A stretch of DNA of 64,000 nucleotides from Steinernema hermaphroditum (lineage: Eukaryota; Nematoda; Chromadorea; Rhabditida; Steinernematidae). The stretch covers positions 15,562,001 through 15,626,000 of the forward strand of contig CM059622.1 of NCBI GenBank assembly GCA_030435675.1, read 5' to 3'. This document shows positions 13,517 to 24,200 of this stretch, piece by piece (position 1 is the first letter of the stretch; the number at the start of each line of letters is the position of its first letter). Under the pieces are notes generated by a model. The model searched no databases. It was not told the origin of the DNA and saw only the letters and a list, made by a program, of their open reading frames with translations. A program made the translations under genes and the position numbers.

Positions 13517-14289
13517 ATAGTTACTTTCCACTCACTGAGCTATAAAAAGAACGATTTATTCTCCTATTATCATATGTTCCTTCGCACTTTCAACAGTTAT
13601 AAATTACACACGTGATCCAGTTGTGTCCATTGAAAGAGCAATGCACTATCAGCAACCGCCATCGCGACTGTAATAAAAGCGGTGGCAGACAGTCGGACGC
13701 CCATCAGCGGAATCGCGTCCTTTATACGCTCGACTAATGAATATTCATCAGTGTTGTTTTATGAATGCCGCCGCCAATGTTGCAGAAGGGCAAATTCGGC
13801 CAATTGTCAAGTCGCCCGATATGGCGCCACAAGGTGAGGTCTGAGATCAGGGATGTGCAAGTTTTGGGTTTTGCGGTTTTTACTTTTTGGCAAAACTCGA
13901 CTCAAGAATCGGCCTTGAAGCACTGTCCATGCCGGACGCGAAGGCTCTTCTTCACGGCATCACTGACACTGATCAATCTTCGAAGGTCGATGACAACCGA
14001 AAATCTAAAAAACTGCTGTTTCTACACTCAAACGGCTTTCTGGAAGGCTTTGACGAAGAAACTGTTAGTGTATTTCTGCTATTCCCCTTCACAAATGGCT
14101 TTAAGTTTTGAGTTTCGCGCAGCCCTGTCTGAGATATGCGAAAGCAGAGCGTGGAGAAGAGAGGTCTAATAGAATATGATGTCATTATGTGCGCACTGCT
14201 CATAAAAAAAGTGAGTTTTACTGTAACTTCCAAGATCACAAAGCGTGATAAAGACGTTGCAAGCTTTGTCGTCAAAGGGGTAAATTCGC
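13517..14289. other. collagen 3' flank and unassigned DNA
   Basis: Holds the collagen 3' UTR with an AATAAA near 13670. The rest is moderately AT-rich with short reading frames only; no gene recognised. Confidence 0.4.
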
Positions 14290-14337
14290 TGTCCGGGGTT
14301 CAACAGACGCCGATCGATGGACCGAGGACAAAACATC

Positions 14338-14560
14338 TTATAATCCTCAGGATCGGCTAGAGCTCACTTTCCAGATCTCCAGAAATTCGTAAGCCGCCAA
14401 TCAGTTGACCACCCACCCTGGGATAGACATTTAACTCTATTCACCTTTGTCGAACAGTGACATAACCAGAATTACATATGGATGACTCAACAGATCCCCT
14501 GCTCCAGATCTGGGCCATTCCTAATCTTTTCTTTCAGGATTGGGTCCCGATGCTTACTGT
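14338..14560 (+). pseudogene. broken DEG/ENaC exon copies (left part)
   Basis: The + strand reads NPQDRLELTFQISRNS-like, then a PTLG/GIDI-like segment with in-frame stops. This matches the extracellular exon at 16546-17036 of the neighbouring DEG/ENaC gene, in inverse orientation. From about 14490 it continues with a decayed copy of the exon at 16036-16305 (GGATGACTCAACAGATCCCC and CTTTCAGGATTGGGTCCCGA). The mariner element interrupts it at 14560. Confidence 0.7.
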
Positions 14561-15486
14561 ACAGGGTGTTCCATAAGTTCTGTAACGCCTCAAAATGAGC
14601 ATATCTCGCCGAAAATTCAACGGATTCGCGCGAAAATTGGTACACCTATAAAAGAGAACCAGGAGTACGATATTCCACAACGATTGTTCGAAATCGATCA
14701 CTTTCAGTGGAAAAAAAGGCTTCGAGAAGTGTCTTAAAATTCATTACCGTGGCCACGAGCAGAGGAATCCGCCAACCGCTTTTCACGAATTAGCAGATTT
14801 TTTTCGGTCAAACTATTCTCAAATCAGCATAACGAGCGAGTTTTTCGTGAAACAGGTTCTCCTCAATCTGTAGAACTCAAAAGAAGCCACTTCCCATCGA
14901 AATTGGTCAAGACGTGGCCTGAAATAGAAGGAGCGGATCGAACGAAAACCGTGTTTATCCAAAAAGGAGTTAGGATTTGGTCGGAAATTTGTCAAGAATG
15001 AAATCTGAAGTCATAAGTGGCACGACTCACTCAGGAGCACTTCAAAAGCAAGAATTCGATGCTCTAGGAAGACTGAACCCCGTTGCATGGATCGAAATTA
15101 TCAATTCAGGTCTCAAACCAGATCTGTCCCAAGTTAGTGAGACAAGGATATGCGGCCCTCCACTAGCCATGACCTGAACCCCCTGGACTATGCCATCCAC
15201 GGATTCTTGTAGACTGAAGTCTCGCGAATCCGGCACACTCGCTTGGACAGTCTGAATCGATCTCTGGAGCGAGCATGGGCAACGGACTGCTCGTGGCCAC
15301 GTCGATGAATGTTAAAACTTCTGGAAGCCTTTTTTTTCGCTGAAAGTGGTGATTTCGAACAGTCGTTCTAGATTATTGTTCTCCTGGTTCCCTTTTATAG
15401 GTACACCAATTTTCGCGCGAATCCGTTGAATTTTCGGCGAGATATGCTCATTTTGAGGCGTTACAGAACTTATGGAACACCCTGTA
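14560..15486 (+). mobile_element. dead mariner (Tc1/mariner) transposon
   Basis: About 925 bp with terminal inverted repeats of roughly 100 bp. The left end begins CAGGGTGTTCCATAAGTTCT and the right end is its reverse complement, each flanked by TA. The + strand contains a decayed transposase reading frame including LNPLDYAIHGFL, corresponding to the mariner DxNPxDY catalytic-region signature, but with stops and frameshifts. Inserted into a DEG/ENaC pseudo-exon. Confidence 0.88.
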
Positions 15487-15760
15487 TAATGGTCAAGATA
15501 AGGTCATGCGAAGGATAATGAAAATGCCTCAAAATGTAGATAGTGAGTTGTAGAGATGGTTAACGTAGTTGGACATGTCATCTTAAAGAAAACCAACTTC
15601 CTTGTCCCGGAACCATGGACGACTCAACAAATCCCTCCCCCACTTTTCCAAATATCACATTGGACCGTTCCTACTCCTTGCTTTCAGGATTCAGTCCCGA
15701 AGCTTACTGTACAATGGTCAAGATAAGAACATAAGAAGGATAATTAAAATGCCTCTAGTC
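15487..15760 (+). pseudogene. broken DEG/ENaC exon copies (right part)
   Basis: 15487-15530 continues the exon split by the mariner element. At about 15560-15760 a second decayed copy of the same exon occurs (CCGGAACCATGGACGACTCA, CTTTCAGGATTCAGTCCCGA). This second copy preserves the uninterrupted site where the other received the transposon. Confidence 0.7.
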
Positions 15761-15833
15761 TTAGATCAAATATGTATTAAAATTAACTGACATTGTACAA
15801 TCAAATATGAGGTTAACATCATTATTATATAAT

Positions 15834-18367
15834 TCAATCGACGGGCTGCTCTTCGACTTTGTTAGGATCAGAGATCTCCTCGACAGGGGTGCAGCGCGTC
15901 GACGAGCGCACAAAGAGGCGGTCGTCGCTGTCCTCGGTGTGGACGCGGCGCCGTCGCGGACAACAAAGACTTGTCGCCTTCGATATAATCAGCCTGAAAC
16001 GTTTCCTTTACGCTTGGCTTTGGGTCCTTTTCTACCAAATGGCGAAGCCCATACAGAACCACAGAGCGAAGTTATAGCCGATGTAGCTGAGAAGTTCGTA
16101 CAGATTTGGTTCTCTCGAAAGGACCACTTCGGTAGTGGCGAGAGAGTCAAAGGATACGGCAAGTCTGGAGACGAAATCCTGAAATCGGGTTTTTAGGAAT
16201 AGTCTAGGAATGGGGTTTACAGGAGTGGAGGAATATTCTGCTGGGAGGGGGTAGTCATCCATGGTTCCGGGGTAGTCCATCAGTTGGCAAGGAAGGCGAT
16301 TTTCTCTAAGAAGATTAACCAACTACGATAGCCATGTCCACAGCTTACTGTCTACATTTGTCGATGGCAGTCTTTAGACGTTCGTCTCTCCCAACAACGG
16401 CCTCATTCCACCGCTTAGGGTTCACATAGTCCATGTAGGGCTTGGAGCAGTTACTGTACTGCTCTATTGTACACTCTTGAGTCAAATTGACCACACGGTA
16501 GAAGTCACTAAAACAGGGATGTTCCATATTTTAGTCCCACATTACCTTAGCCTCTGATCGATTCCGTCGAATTTCACGAAAGTAGGAACACATCTGCAGT
16601 TGGCCATGATGCTTGTCAGGACACACTCGGCAAAGTGCCCCTGTCCATGGTCCTCGGTCCACCGATCGGCGTTCTGGGCGTCTACCGTACCCTGACCACA
16701 CTCTCTTCGGCGGATGTCCGACCTGACTTCTCTGTGGATGTTCAATCGAACTCCTCTTTTGTCCGAAAGGAGAATAGGAGGCGGAAGTTCCGTGGCCATT
16801 CTTATGTCACTGTTCGAGAAAGGTGAATATAGATAAATGTCTATGCCGGGATGGGTGGTCAACTGATTGGCGGCGTACGAGTTTCTGGAGATCTGGAAAG
16901 TGAGCTCTAGCCGGTCCTGAGGATTATAGGATGTTTGCTGGAGAGTCGGATTCTGGAACACCATGCAGATGCCATGAAGAGTTCCGACGTTCATTCTCAT
17001 CATTTGGCAGCATTCGAATGAAGAATACAATCGTCCCTGGAAAGAGCAATGAGTTGGAGAAAAAATAAAAAAATTCTTGCACGGAGTGGGATTCGAACCC
17101 ACGCATCGATACCGATACCAGAACGCTCCGTCGCGTTAAGCTCTCGCTTGAGTCTGGCGCCTTAGACCACTCGGCCATCCGTGCACACTTGTCACTGGCT
17201 GTCAGAATAGTCATGATGACATGCACTTTTTATATGACATTTTCGTAGTGATTCTTTTTGTGCTTTCCAACCTTTTTACAGCATCGTCCCATATCAATAT
17301 GTCTAAAAACAGAACGGTCTACAATCCCACCCGTCACCCGAGAGAGACTGTCTACAGTCCCACCTTGCAAACCACGTTTATAATTTGTTTTCTAAGTTGG
17401 TCGGTCGTTTTCAAGCAAAACTAATCTGGTTTAATATGATACTTGAGTTAATAACGACTGCAGCTGGTAATAAAACAATGTTTCACAGACCGACAGACAC
17501 CATCCCATGTGGTCTAGTGGTTAGGATTCGTGGCTTTCACCCACGCGGCCCGGGTTCGATTCCCGGCATGGGAAGAATTTTTGCTTTCTTCTTTCTATGA
17601 AATAAAGTTTCTTTTTCAATGTTTCTTTTGTCAGTTTCGAAATATTCAGATTAAATAAAACTTTCAAAGCTACCCAAACAAAAAAATTTTTAGACCTCGG
17701 CAGGATTCGAACCTGCAATCTTCGGTTCCGTAGACCGACGCGTTATCCATTGCGCCACGAGGCCACTTCAAATTAATTTCTCAACTTCTTCTACACTTAC
17801 CCCGAATCGACAACTATTGATCAAATCCTGGCACTGATACAGTAATCTAGTAATTCTCTCTTGCGTCATTCCAGTGGCCAGATACTGAGTCATCAGCTGC
17901 TTTGCTTGATACATCGCCGCCCCTTCCAGAGGCACAAAGTCGGCTTGATCGGATAAAGAGGGATTTAGCCATTCCTCGAGGTATCTGAAAATGTCTATTT
18001 GCGACATTTCTTCTCGAACATTCCAACGGCGAGCCCCACAATAGGCATTTTGGATACTCAGGGTCCTGATATGACCACTTACCGTATTGTGGCGTTATCA
18101 TTTAAGGGAGAACTCCTTAATCCAGCCTGGCTGAAAGGCAGTCGGTTGCATATAACAAGCTTAGGATAGACCTGATGATCACTTTGAACCCTAAAATCTC
18201 GATTTCCAAAGGAGTATAGGCGTGACCTACTTGGTAATATCCCTTCGCTCAGAGACCTCATGATACCGTAATATAAAGTAGAGACTGTGCAGAACCCAAA
18301 CGGCGAAACATAAGACGATTAGGGCGAAGACGCATATGCCCTTTAGGAAGGCACGCAACCGGGCCAT
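15834..18367 (-). CDS. DEG/ENaC (degenerin) family cation channel
   Basis: Plasma-membrane amiloride-sensitive-type sodium channel subunit. Exons: 18231-18367, 18083-18190, 17801-17984, 16546-17036, 16349-16507, 16036-16305 and 15834-15993. They join in frame to 502 residues. TM1 is FLKGICVFALIVLCFAVWVL near the start. The post-TM1 motif YPKLVICNRLPF follows. The cysteine-rich ectodomain includes CRCVPTF and QYSNCSKPYMD. TM2 is near YELLSYIGYNFALWFCMG, with a short charged tail. The start chosen is the first ATG of the TM1 exon. It leaves only nine residues before TM1, so the true N terminus with the gating HG motif is probably an unseen upstream exon. The intron 17037-17800 contains three tRNA genes. 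The pore segment lacks the usual Gly/Ala-x-Ser tract. Fragments of this gene lie inverted just downstream. Confidence 0.82.
17078..17184 (-). tRNA. tRNA-Leu(CAA) with intron
   Basis: Same fold as the 12320 copy with a 23-nt intron differing by about one base. Lies in a DEG/ENaC intron, on the same strand as the host gene. Confidence 0.95.
17503..17574 (+). tRNA. tRNA-Glu(TTC)
   Basis: Identical in all stem and anticodon positions to the 11748 copy. Inside the DEG/ENaC intron, antisense to the host. Confidence 0.96.
17692..17764 (-). tRNA. tRNA-Arg(ACG)
   Basis: Complete cloverleaf; the discriminator base is T rather than G. Third member of the inverted Leu/Glu/Arg cassette within the DEG/ENaC intron. 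Confidence 0.93.
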
Positions 18368-19624
18368 TTGGCGGCGACGGCGGCAGCGGTCGATTTCGGT
18401 TGTCCGCCGGAGGGACCAAAAGTGGGCGACGGGACGATGGCCGGGTTGTCCTAGCGACGACGTTGACCACCAATGGCCGAGGATCGCGGCGGGCGGCCCG
18501 TTTAATTACGGCAGTTTCGGCGGCGGCCCGGGCCCACCGCGCGAGGTGTTCGATTACGTTTGGCGAGGATTGAGGGTCGAGGTAGAGGAGGGTGGCGGGA
18601 AGCGGATTATGACACTTCGCTGCTCGAAGGTCGTTTATTGCAAAGATGGATGGCTGTGTGAGTGTTGCACACTTTCGTAAACGCAAAGCTCTAGTTCTTG
18701 TTGGCCGTTTCAGGGAAACGGGGACGAATAAAAGTAGTTTTGGATATTGCGATTAATAATGTACGACATGAGGAGAGGGAGTGTAAAATTTCCATTAAAA
18801 TTTCAGTAGTTTTTAAGTGGTGACCACTGGGAATTCGATTACAAAGGTGGCGGACGGGACCACGGCCAGAACTGGCTGATTTCGGAGTTCCCAATTCTAA
18901 TCCAAACGGCCATCTCTGGCCATGAGTACAAGCAATACAGCTACCATATATCGGCTTCTCCAACCTACTTCTGGATTCTGTATCTGGACAAAGGACTTCT
19001 GTATAATATGACAAATAGCCATTGAGATACATACAATGGATAGTTCTGAAAGGAGGGTCATTAGACCCAGAACAGCATTGAAGGTCACTTAATGGGATAT
19101 TGGTAAACTTAGCTACCCGATCTTATGTTTTCATTACTTATTTGACTGTAGAACGTGAAGGTGAAAACGTTAGATGATTAGATTATAACTCACATCTTTG
19201 ACCACTCCTTGACTAATTGGATGTGTGGAACAAACAAGAGAGTAAAACCGCATCGGATTCCGATGGATTATTTATCGCACAAGAGTTCAAATTTCCACTT
19301 AAAATTTTGGATTTAGAAAACAAATGACCCGTACGTATCCGGTTGCTAGAATTCATAAGAAGCGGCCACGCTACATGGATACGAAATACGGTTGCCAAGA
19401 CACAAGAAAAATTACACTGTGTCCGGGTTGAATGGCCAACATTTGGAATGAGATTAAGAAACCAAAATTTGGACTGAATTGCAATATCTTTGCTGTCACC
19501 AAATGACTTGTCATATGTACTTGGGTCGAATACAACCATACTTGGCTTGCCGTGCGAAGCATGTGCACGACACATACTTCCAATGTCCGAAGCATCTTCA
19601 AAGAGACACCACAGCCAACCCTAC
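18368..19624. other. 5' flank of the DEG/ENaC gene, unassigned
   Basis: Probably holds the missing first exon(s) of the channel gene. A minus-strand frame at 18897-19088 has one hydrophobic segment (ELSIVCISMAICHII) and might be an exon or a receptor relic, but it has no supporting partner. 19213-19634 has only broken frames. Confidence 0.3.
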
Positions 19625-20040
19625 TTATAAGCATCCCCTTGGAGACGCAGTTCCAAAATTTATCTCGCCACTTCCATTTGAAAGAGCGGATCTAATGTTT
19701 ACCTCAAACTTGGGTAATTAAACCGACGACGGTGCAGCGAGGAGGCACATCTGTGGGGAGCGACTGTCCCTCTGCGACGGCGCGAGTCGTGGTGTGCGGC
19801 GCTCATCTATACGTGTGCATGTGAAAGCGATCACTGTCCAAAGTGCGAGAGATTTCTCTGTTTCTTTGGAGTGGGCACCGCACAGTGCTACGACGAGACA
19901 GTCGCTACCCACATAAGTGCCTGCACACCGCATCATCTTTGGTTTAATTACTCAAGTTTTAGGTAAACATTAGATCCGCTCTTTCAAATGGAAGTGGTGA
20001 GATAAATTTTGGAACTGCGTCTCTTTGGAGATGCTTATAG
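19625..20040. mobile_element. foldback MITE, family A copy 1
   Basis: Ends TTATAAGCATC and GATGCTTATA, with terminal inverted repeats of about 110 bp (GTTCCAAAATTTATCTCGCC on the left mirrored on the right). No transposase. A second copy is at 26520-26940 with the same ends and core. Confidence 0.85.
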
Positions 20041-20097
20041 GGCTTTGAAGCGATGGTGTAGTATTTCGGTGCTAGAGGAGCTCAATGGAGCGTGACC

Positions 20098-20404
20098 TTG
20101 TGAGTATAGTATAAGACTCAGGTGTCGGGGCGAGGAATTTGTAGGCTTACGCGTTTATTAACATTATCAGAGCGGATGAGGAGCGACCGCCAACGGCCGG
20201 CGCTCCTCGCACAGTGATTAACCAACAGGCGGCGTGATCGTTCGGCACGTCTCTCATCGCACCACTACACAGGGACAGAGGAAATAGCACACGACTTTAC
20301 TCTATTATTAAACATTTTAATTTTCTATTATTACACATTCTTAATAAAAGAGGGCGGGATTCCGGTTTCGTCGTAATCACGACATTCCCGCCTGAGGTTG
20401 ACAT
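20098..20404 (-). mobile_element. possible solo LTR
   Basis: On the minus strand it begins TGTCAACCTCAGGCGGGAAT and ends TATACTATACTCACA, giving TG...CA ends, and carries TTAATAAACGCG (a polyadenylation signal) near its 3' end. It is an insertion relative to the inverted duplicate of this region near 26440-26510. No clear target duplication was found, so the boundaries are tentative. Confidence 0.4.
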
Positions 20405-20506
20405 TTTGGGCTAGACATATGATAGGGTAGTTTATAGGGGTACTGTTTTATCCCGTTTTTAAGCTAGTCTTCTTCGATCCTCCGATGAGGGAGAAAAATA
20501 GAAGTT

Positions 20507-20578
20507 TACCACGTCAGGAATCGAACCTGAATCTCGTGCGTGTAGACACACGGGCCCTAACCATGAGACTACATAGGA
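20507..20578 (-). pseudogene. tRNA-Glu-like pseudogene
   Basis: Retains the Glu-type D arm and T arm (CAGGTTCGATTCCTG), but the acceptor is mispaired (TCCTATG/CGTGGTA) and the anticodon arm cannot form a normal 7-base loop. Related to the copy at 26362. Confidence 0.65.
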
Positions 20579-20651
20579 TCCACTCAGAACGTGCAATTTC
20601 GATGCTAAGTACTAACTTAATCTAAGCTTTTAAGTGCAAAAAGCTGCAGAA

Positions 20652-20724
20652 TTCCCACGTCGGGAATCGAACCCGGGTTGCGTGCATGGGGCTGCACGAG
20701 TTCTAACCACTAGACTACATGGGA
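20652..20724 (-). pseudogene. tRNA-Glu-like gene with abnormal anticodon arm
   Basis: Acceptor TCCCATG/CGTGGGA (one G-T pair) and T arm CCGGGTTCGATTCCCG are intact, but the CGTGC/GCACG anticodon stem encloses eight bases (AGCCCCAT). Related to the relic at 26103. Confidence 0.6.
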
Positions 20725-20805
20725 TCCGACCATATCGGTTAATTTTCACATCAAGTATTAACCAAAGTGAAATGCATATGGAGGAGCAGGTGGCAGAAGA
20801 ACTGT

Positions 20806-20878
20806 GGCCTCGTGGCGCAATGGATAACGCGTCGGTCTACGGAACCGAAGATTGCAGGTTCGAATCCTGCCGAGGTCG
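20806..20878 (+). tRNA. tRNA-Arg(ACG)
   Basis: Complete, same sequence as the 11553 copy, followed by a T run. Confidence 0.96.
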
Positions 20879-20958
20879 AAATTTTTTTGTGAGACTGTAA
20901 ACGTTCTTTTGTATTTTTGGCTTTCTTCACAAGAGTTGCCAAATTAAAAACAGTCGCA

Positions 20959-21030
20959 TTCCCATGCCGGGAGTCGAACCCGGATCCCGTGATTATAAGT
21001 CACGAATCCTTGCCGTTAGACTACATGGGA
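20959..21030 (-). tRNA. tRNA with Glu-type body and TAT anticodon (Ile-UAU by anticodon)
   Basis: All stems pair: acceptor TCCCATG/CATGGGA, anticodon stem CGTGA/TCACG, T arm CCGGGTTCGACTCCCGG. The anticodon loop is CTTATAA, giving TAT at 34-36. Acceptor, anticodon-arm flanks and T arm match the local tRNA-Glu genes. The charging identity cannot be read from the sequence alone. Confidence 0.75.
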
Positions 21031-21095
21031 TACAGCAGCTCACTGATAATTCTTCTATATATATTCACAAATGTTGAACACGCGAAACACGTTAC

Positions 21096-21112
21096 TCCCA
21101 TGCCGGGAATCA
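21096..21112 (-). pseudogene. tRNA-Glu 3'-half fragment
   Basis: CTCCCATGCCGGGAATC on the + strand matches only the acceptor and T-arm part of tRNA-Glu; the rest is absent. Confidence 0.5.
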
Positions 21113-21225
21113 ATTATATGTGACAGTAAATACGAACAGTGCGTACAAAGATACATTTAATAGACATCAATATTTACATCATTTACTTCCCGCAGAAGTT
21201 ATCGGTTGGCTAGGATCAGTATAGT

Positions 21226-24200
21226 TTAAACATCACGTTTCTTCGATTTCTTCTTTTTCATCTCACTATTACTATCCGTAACAGAAGTTTGCGAATTTCG
21301 AAGAGAGAGTTTGTCAAGCGAAGAGAGATGTCGAATTCGAACAGATGTTTCGCTTTCCACCTGCGATCCGGGGACTATCGGCTTCCTGGAATCGTAGACA
21401 CGCACCAGATTCGACTGATTCACGATGTTTCCTTCGTCCTGGGCGAAGGCGTATCCACTCTCAGCCTTCTGCTTCCGACGGCCTTGCTTCTTCTGCTCGT
21501 TTCGGTCGCTTTCGAACACATTTATCATTTTCTTCAAGGGATGATAGAGGGCGTCAAATCCGTCGCCCTTCAGGCCTTCCAAGTAGAGCACTCGTTCTCG
21601 AATTGTCCAGAAGAGGGTTCGTTGAATGCTAAAATACTTTTTCATATCTTCATCCTAATCATATACCTACACTTTGATGACAATGTCGTAGAGAAGACTA
21701 GTCACTATGCCCAAAGCGATCATAAGATAGAAATTGGGAGTGGTGTACAACATGGATCCTATGCCAGCCATCTCCGTAATAACTTTGCTGGTAAATACTG
21801 GGTATGCTAACCCATATAGTGGAACAACCGAGGCGAAGAAGATTATAGAGCCAAGAAAGACGTAGATAGTGAACGGGTTGATGGCGTCAGTCTCCAAGAC
21901 GGCTTTGCAGTTGATGACAAAGACGAGCATGAAGTCCACTATACATCCCATCGTATAGATGGCTCCGGGTCGACCATTGCTCCACAGAGTGTCTAAGAAT
22001 CTGATTTGAAAGAGTGAATAACATAATAGATCTATCACCTCCCGAATGGAAATGGATGCCAAGGAAGAAAATGATTGTAGCGTGAATGACGGCGTTTAAA
22101 GACCAAGCTAGATGAAGCTGCAAAGAGATCACGTTAAAGAAGTCAAGACCCATTCAACTCACTTTGACATTAAGCCTTGACTTGTTCACATTTAGTCGAT
22201 AGAGACTAGGATGCTTCGCAAGGGTATTCGTCAGAGCATGCCGGTCGAGCATTCCGTGAAGAAGAGGAGACCATGACGTTTGGCACAGATTATAGGACAT
22301 CACACTCCAAGGGTCCATCAACGGAGTATCACTCATGCCACTATATAGCATGAATATGAACTACAAATTACAATTACGACAAAATGACATAGAATGAGGA
22401 AGCATACGAGAATGAAGACTTGACAGAGGTTCTTGTAGAAAGTGAAAAGAACGACCTTGCCGGTACGGTAGTAGCTGAGTGCTCCATGGACGAACAGAAG
22501 TCTAGCGAGGTAACGGAACTGAAAGAAAAGAGATTAAATTTAAGCCGCCATAATCACAAAAAAAAAACTTCCGACCTCGGCAGGATTCGAACCTGCAATC
22601 TTCGGTTCCGTAGACCGACGCGTTATCCATTGCGCCACGAGGCCTTGCCGAGACAAACAACTGAATCTCCTATGTTCACAAAGATGTACCTGTCCAATTG
22701 AATAGTCAGCGGCCATTGCAGCTTGCATCCCTTCTTCTCCAGTGATCCCGACACCAACACCAGCCGCTTGGATCATTGCCACATCGTTCGCTCCATCTCC
22801 TATCGCAAGGACTACTCCATCTATGTGCTTCTTGAGCAAATGCACCATCGCCGCTTTTTGTTTGGGTGTACATCGACAGCAGATGAGACTTGATGCCGCG
22901 AGAGCCAAACGAACGAACTCAAACGGAGCTCCTTCGTCGACCAAATGCTGCAGACTGCGGCCATCGATGACGACTACGAGATTCGGATCGTCTCCAGATG
23001 CTGGAAGCTGCTGGTGAACATAGTTCTTCACAGTTTCCAGTGTTTCCGCTCTTGAGTCCTTCGAAATTACGAGCGTGTTCATTCCTGTTCGAATGAGCGA
23101 ACATGACATGCCAATGTTTGTAGCTGTCTCAAGTTTATCACCGGTGAGTACCCAAACGCGGATGTTAGCTTCCGAAAATTGCTTCAGCGTTTCTGGAACA
23201 CCCTGAAACAAACGCATGATCTTCATCTCAATTGTTCTACTCACTTCTTGGAGCCTGTCTTCAATGGCTGTCGCTCCAACTAGCGTCAAATTGTTTTCAA
23301 TCAGCTCAGCGGTCTTTTCAATTTGCACCTTCCGATCTTCAAGGGCACAACATGCCTTATAGTAGTTAGGCTCCCAAGCCCTGTACTCGTCCAGGCTAAG
23401 CTCTTTCTCTGCTATACACAGTGTTCGGTAGCCGAAAACGGCGAACTTTCTTATATGTTCTTTCGTTTGTTCCACCACTGTGCGACTATTGCTTGGCGAC
23501 AGGCGAGGCAGGATCACAGTATCCTGAGATCGATCACGTTTTGAGAGCACCACTAGATTAATAACTCACGGCTCCTTTCAAGAACAATTTGATAGTATCT
23601 TCCGGCGTTTTGACGATAATCCCCATTCGCTTTCGATCGCTTGTGAATTCCAAAACGTTAAGTATCTCGAAGGTCCGTGGACATCCATTCTAAAAGAACT
23701 AGAACAGAAGGGGATAGAATAGACTTACCGAACTGATGATAACACTTTCTGGGGTACGAGTGTGGAAGACGTATCCGAGCAATTGGGCACATCGGACAAG
23801 AGCGGTTTCATCTGAAATGCCATCTGCTGACAAAACTGATTACAGTAACGGCGGTATAGTGGTTAGGAATCGTAATTTTCGTGGGTCACATACGACTTCT
23901 CAGAAAAAAAGAAAGCTTTTAGCTTACTGTGTATACGCTGCTTCACTTATAGCCTATCACGTACCTGGAGACGAACCATGATAAATAACCTTCTCAGGAA
24001 CTTTCTCAGGAACCACAGTATGACATGTCGCAATAATCGTGAAGAATTCATTGATGTTTTTAGCGTTACCCTGAAAGCAGCAGCCATACGATGTAAAAAT
24101 CTCTTCTTAAACGTACGTTTCTATTAGTCATCAAGTCTTCCATGAGCTCCTTTCCATCGAATCCCTCGCACATTTCTTTTCCATACGTCTTTCCCGCAAC

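Noticed and set aside
18897..19088. Possible serpentine-receptor exon
   Set aside because: One hydrophobic segment without partner exons or recognisable motif.
22540..22700. C-terminal extension of the flippase frame through 22540
   Set aside because: It reads through a donor site and an intact tRNA-Arg; the conserved TM exons continue after the intron instead.
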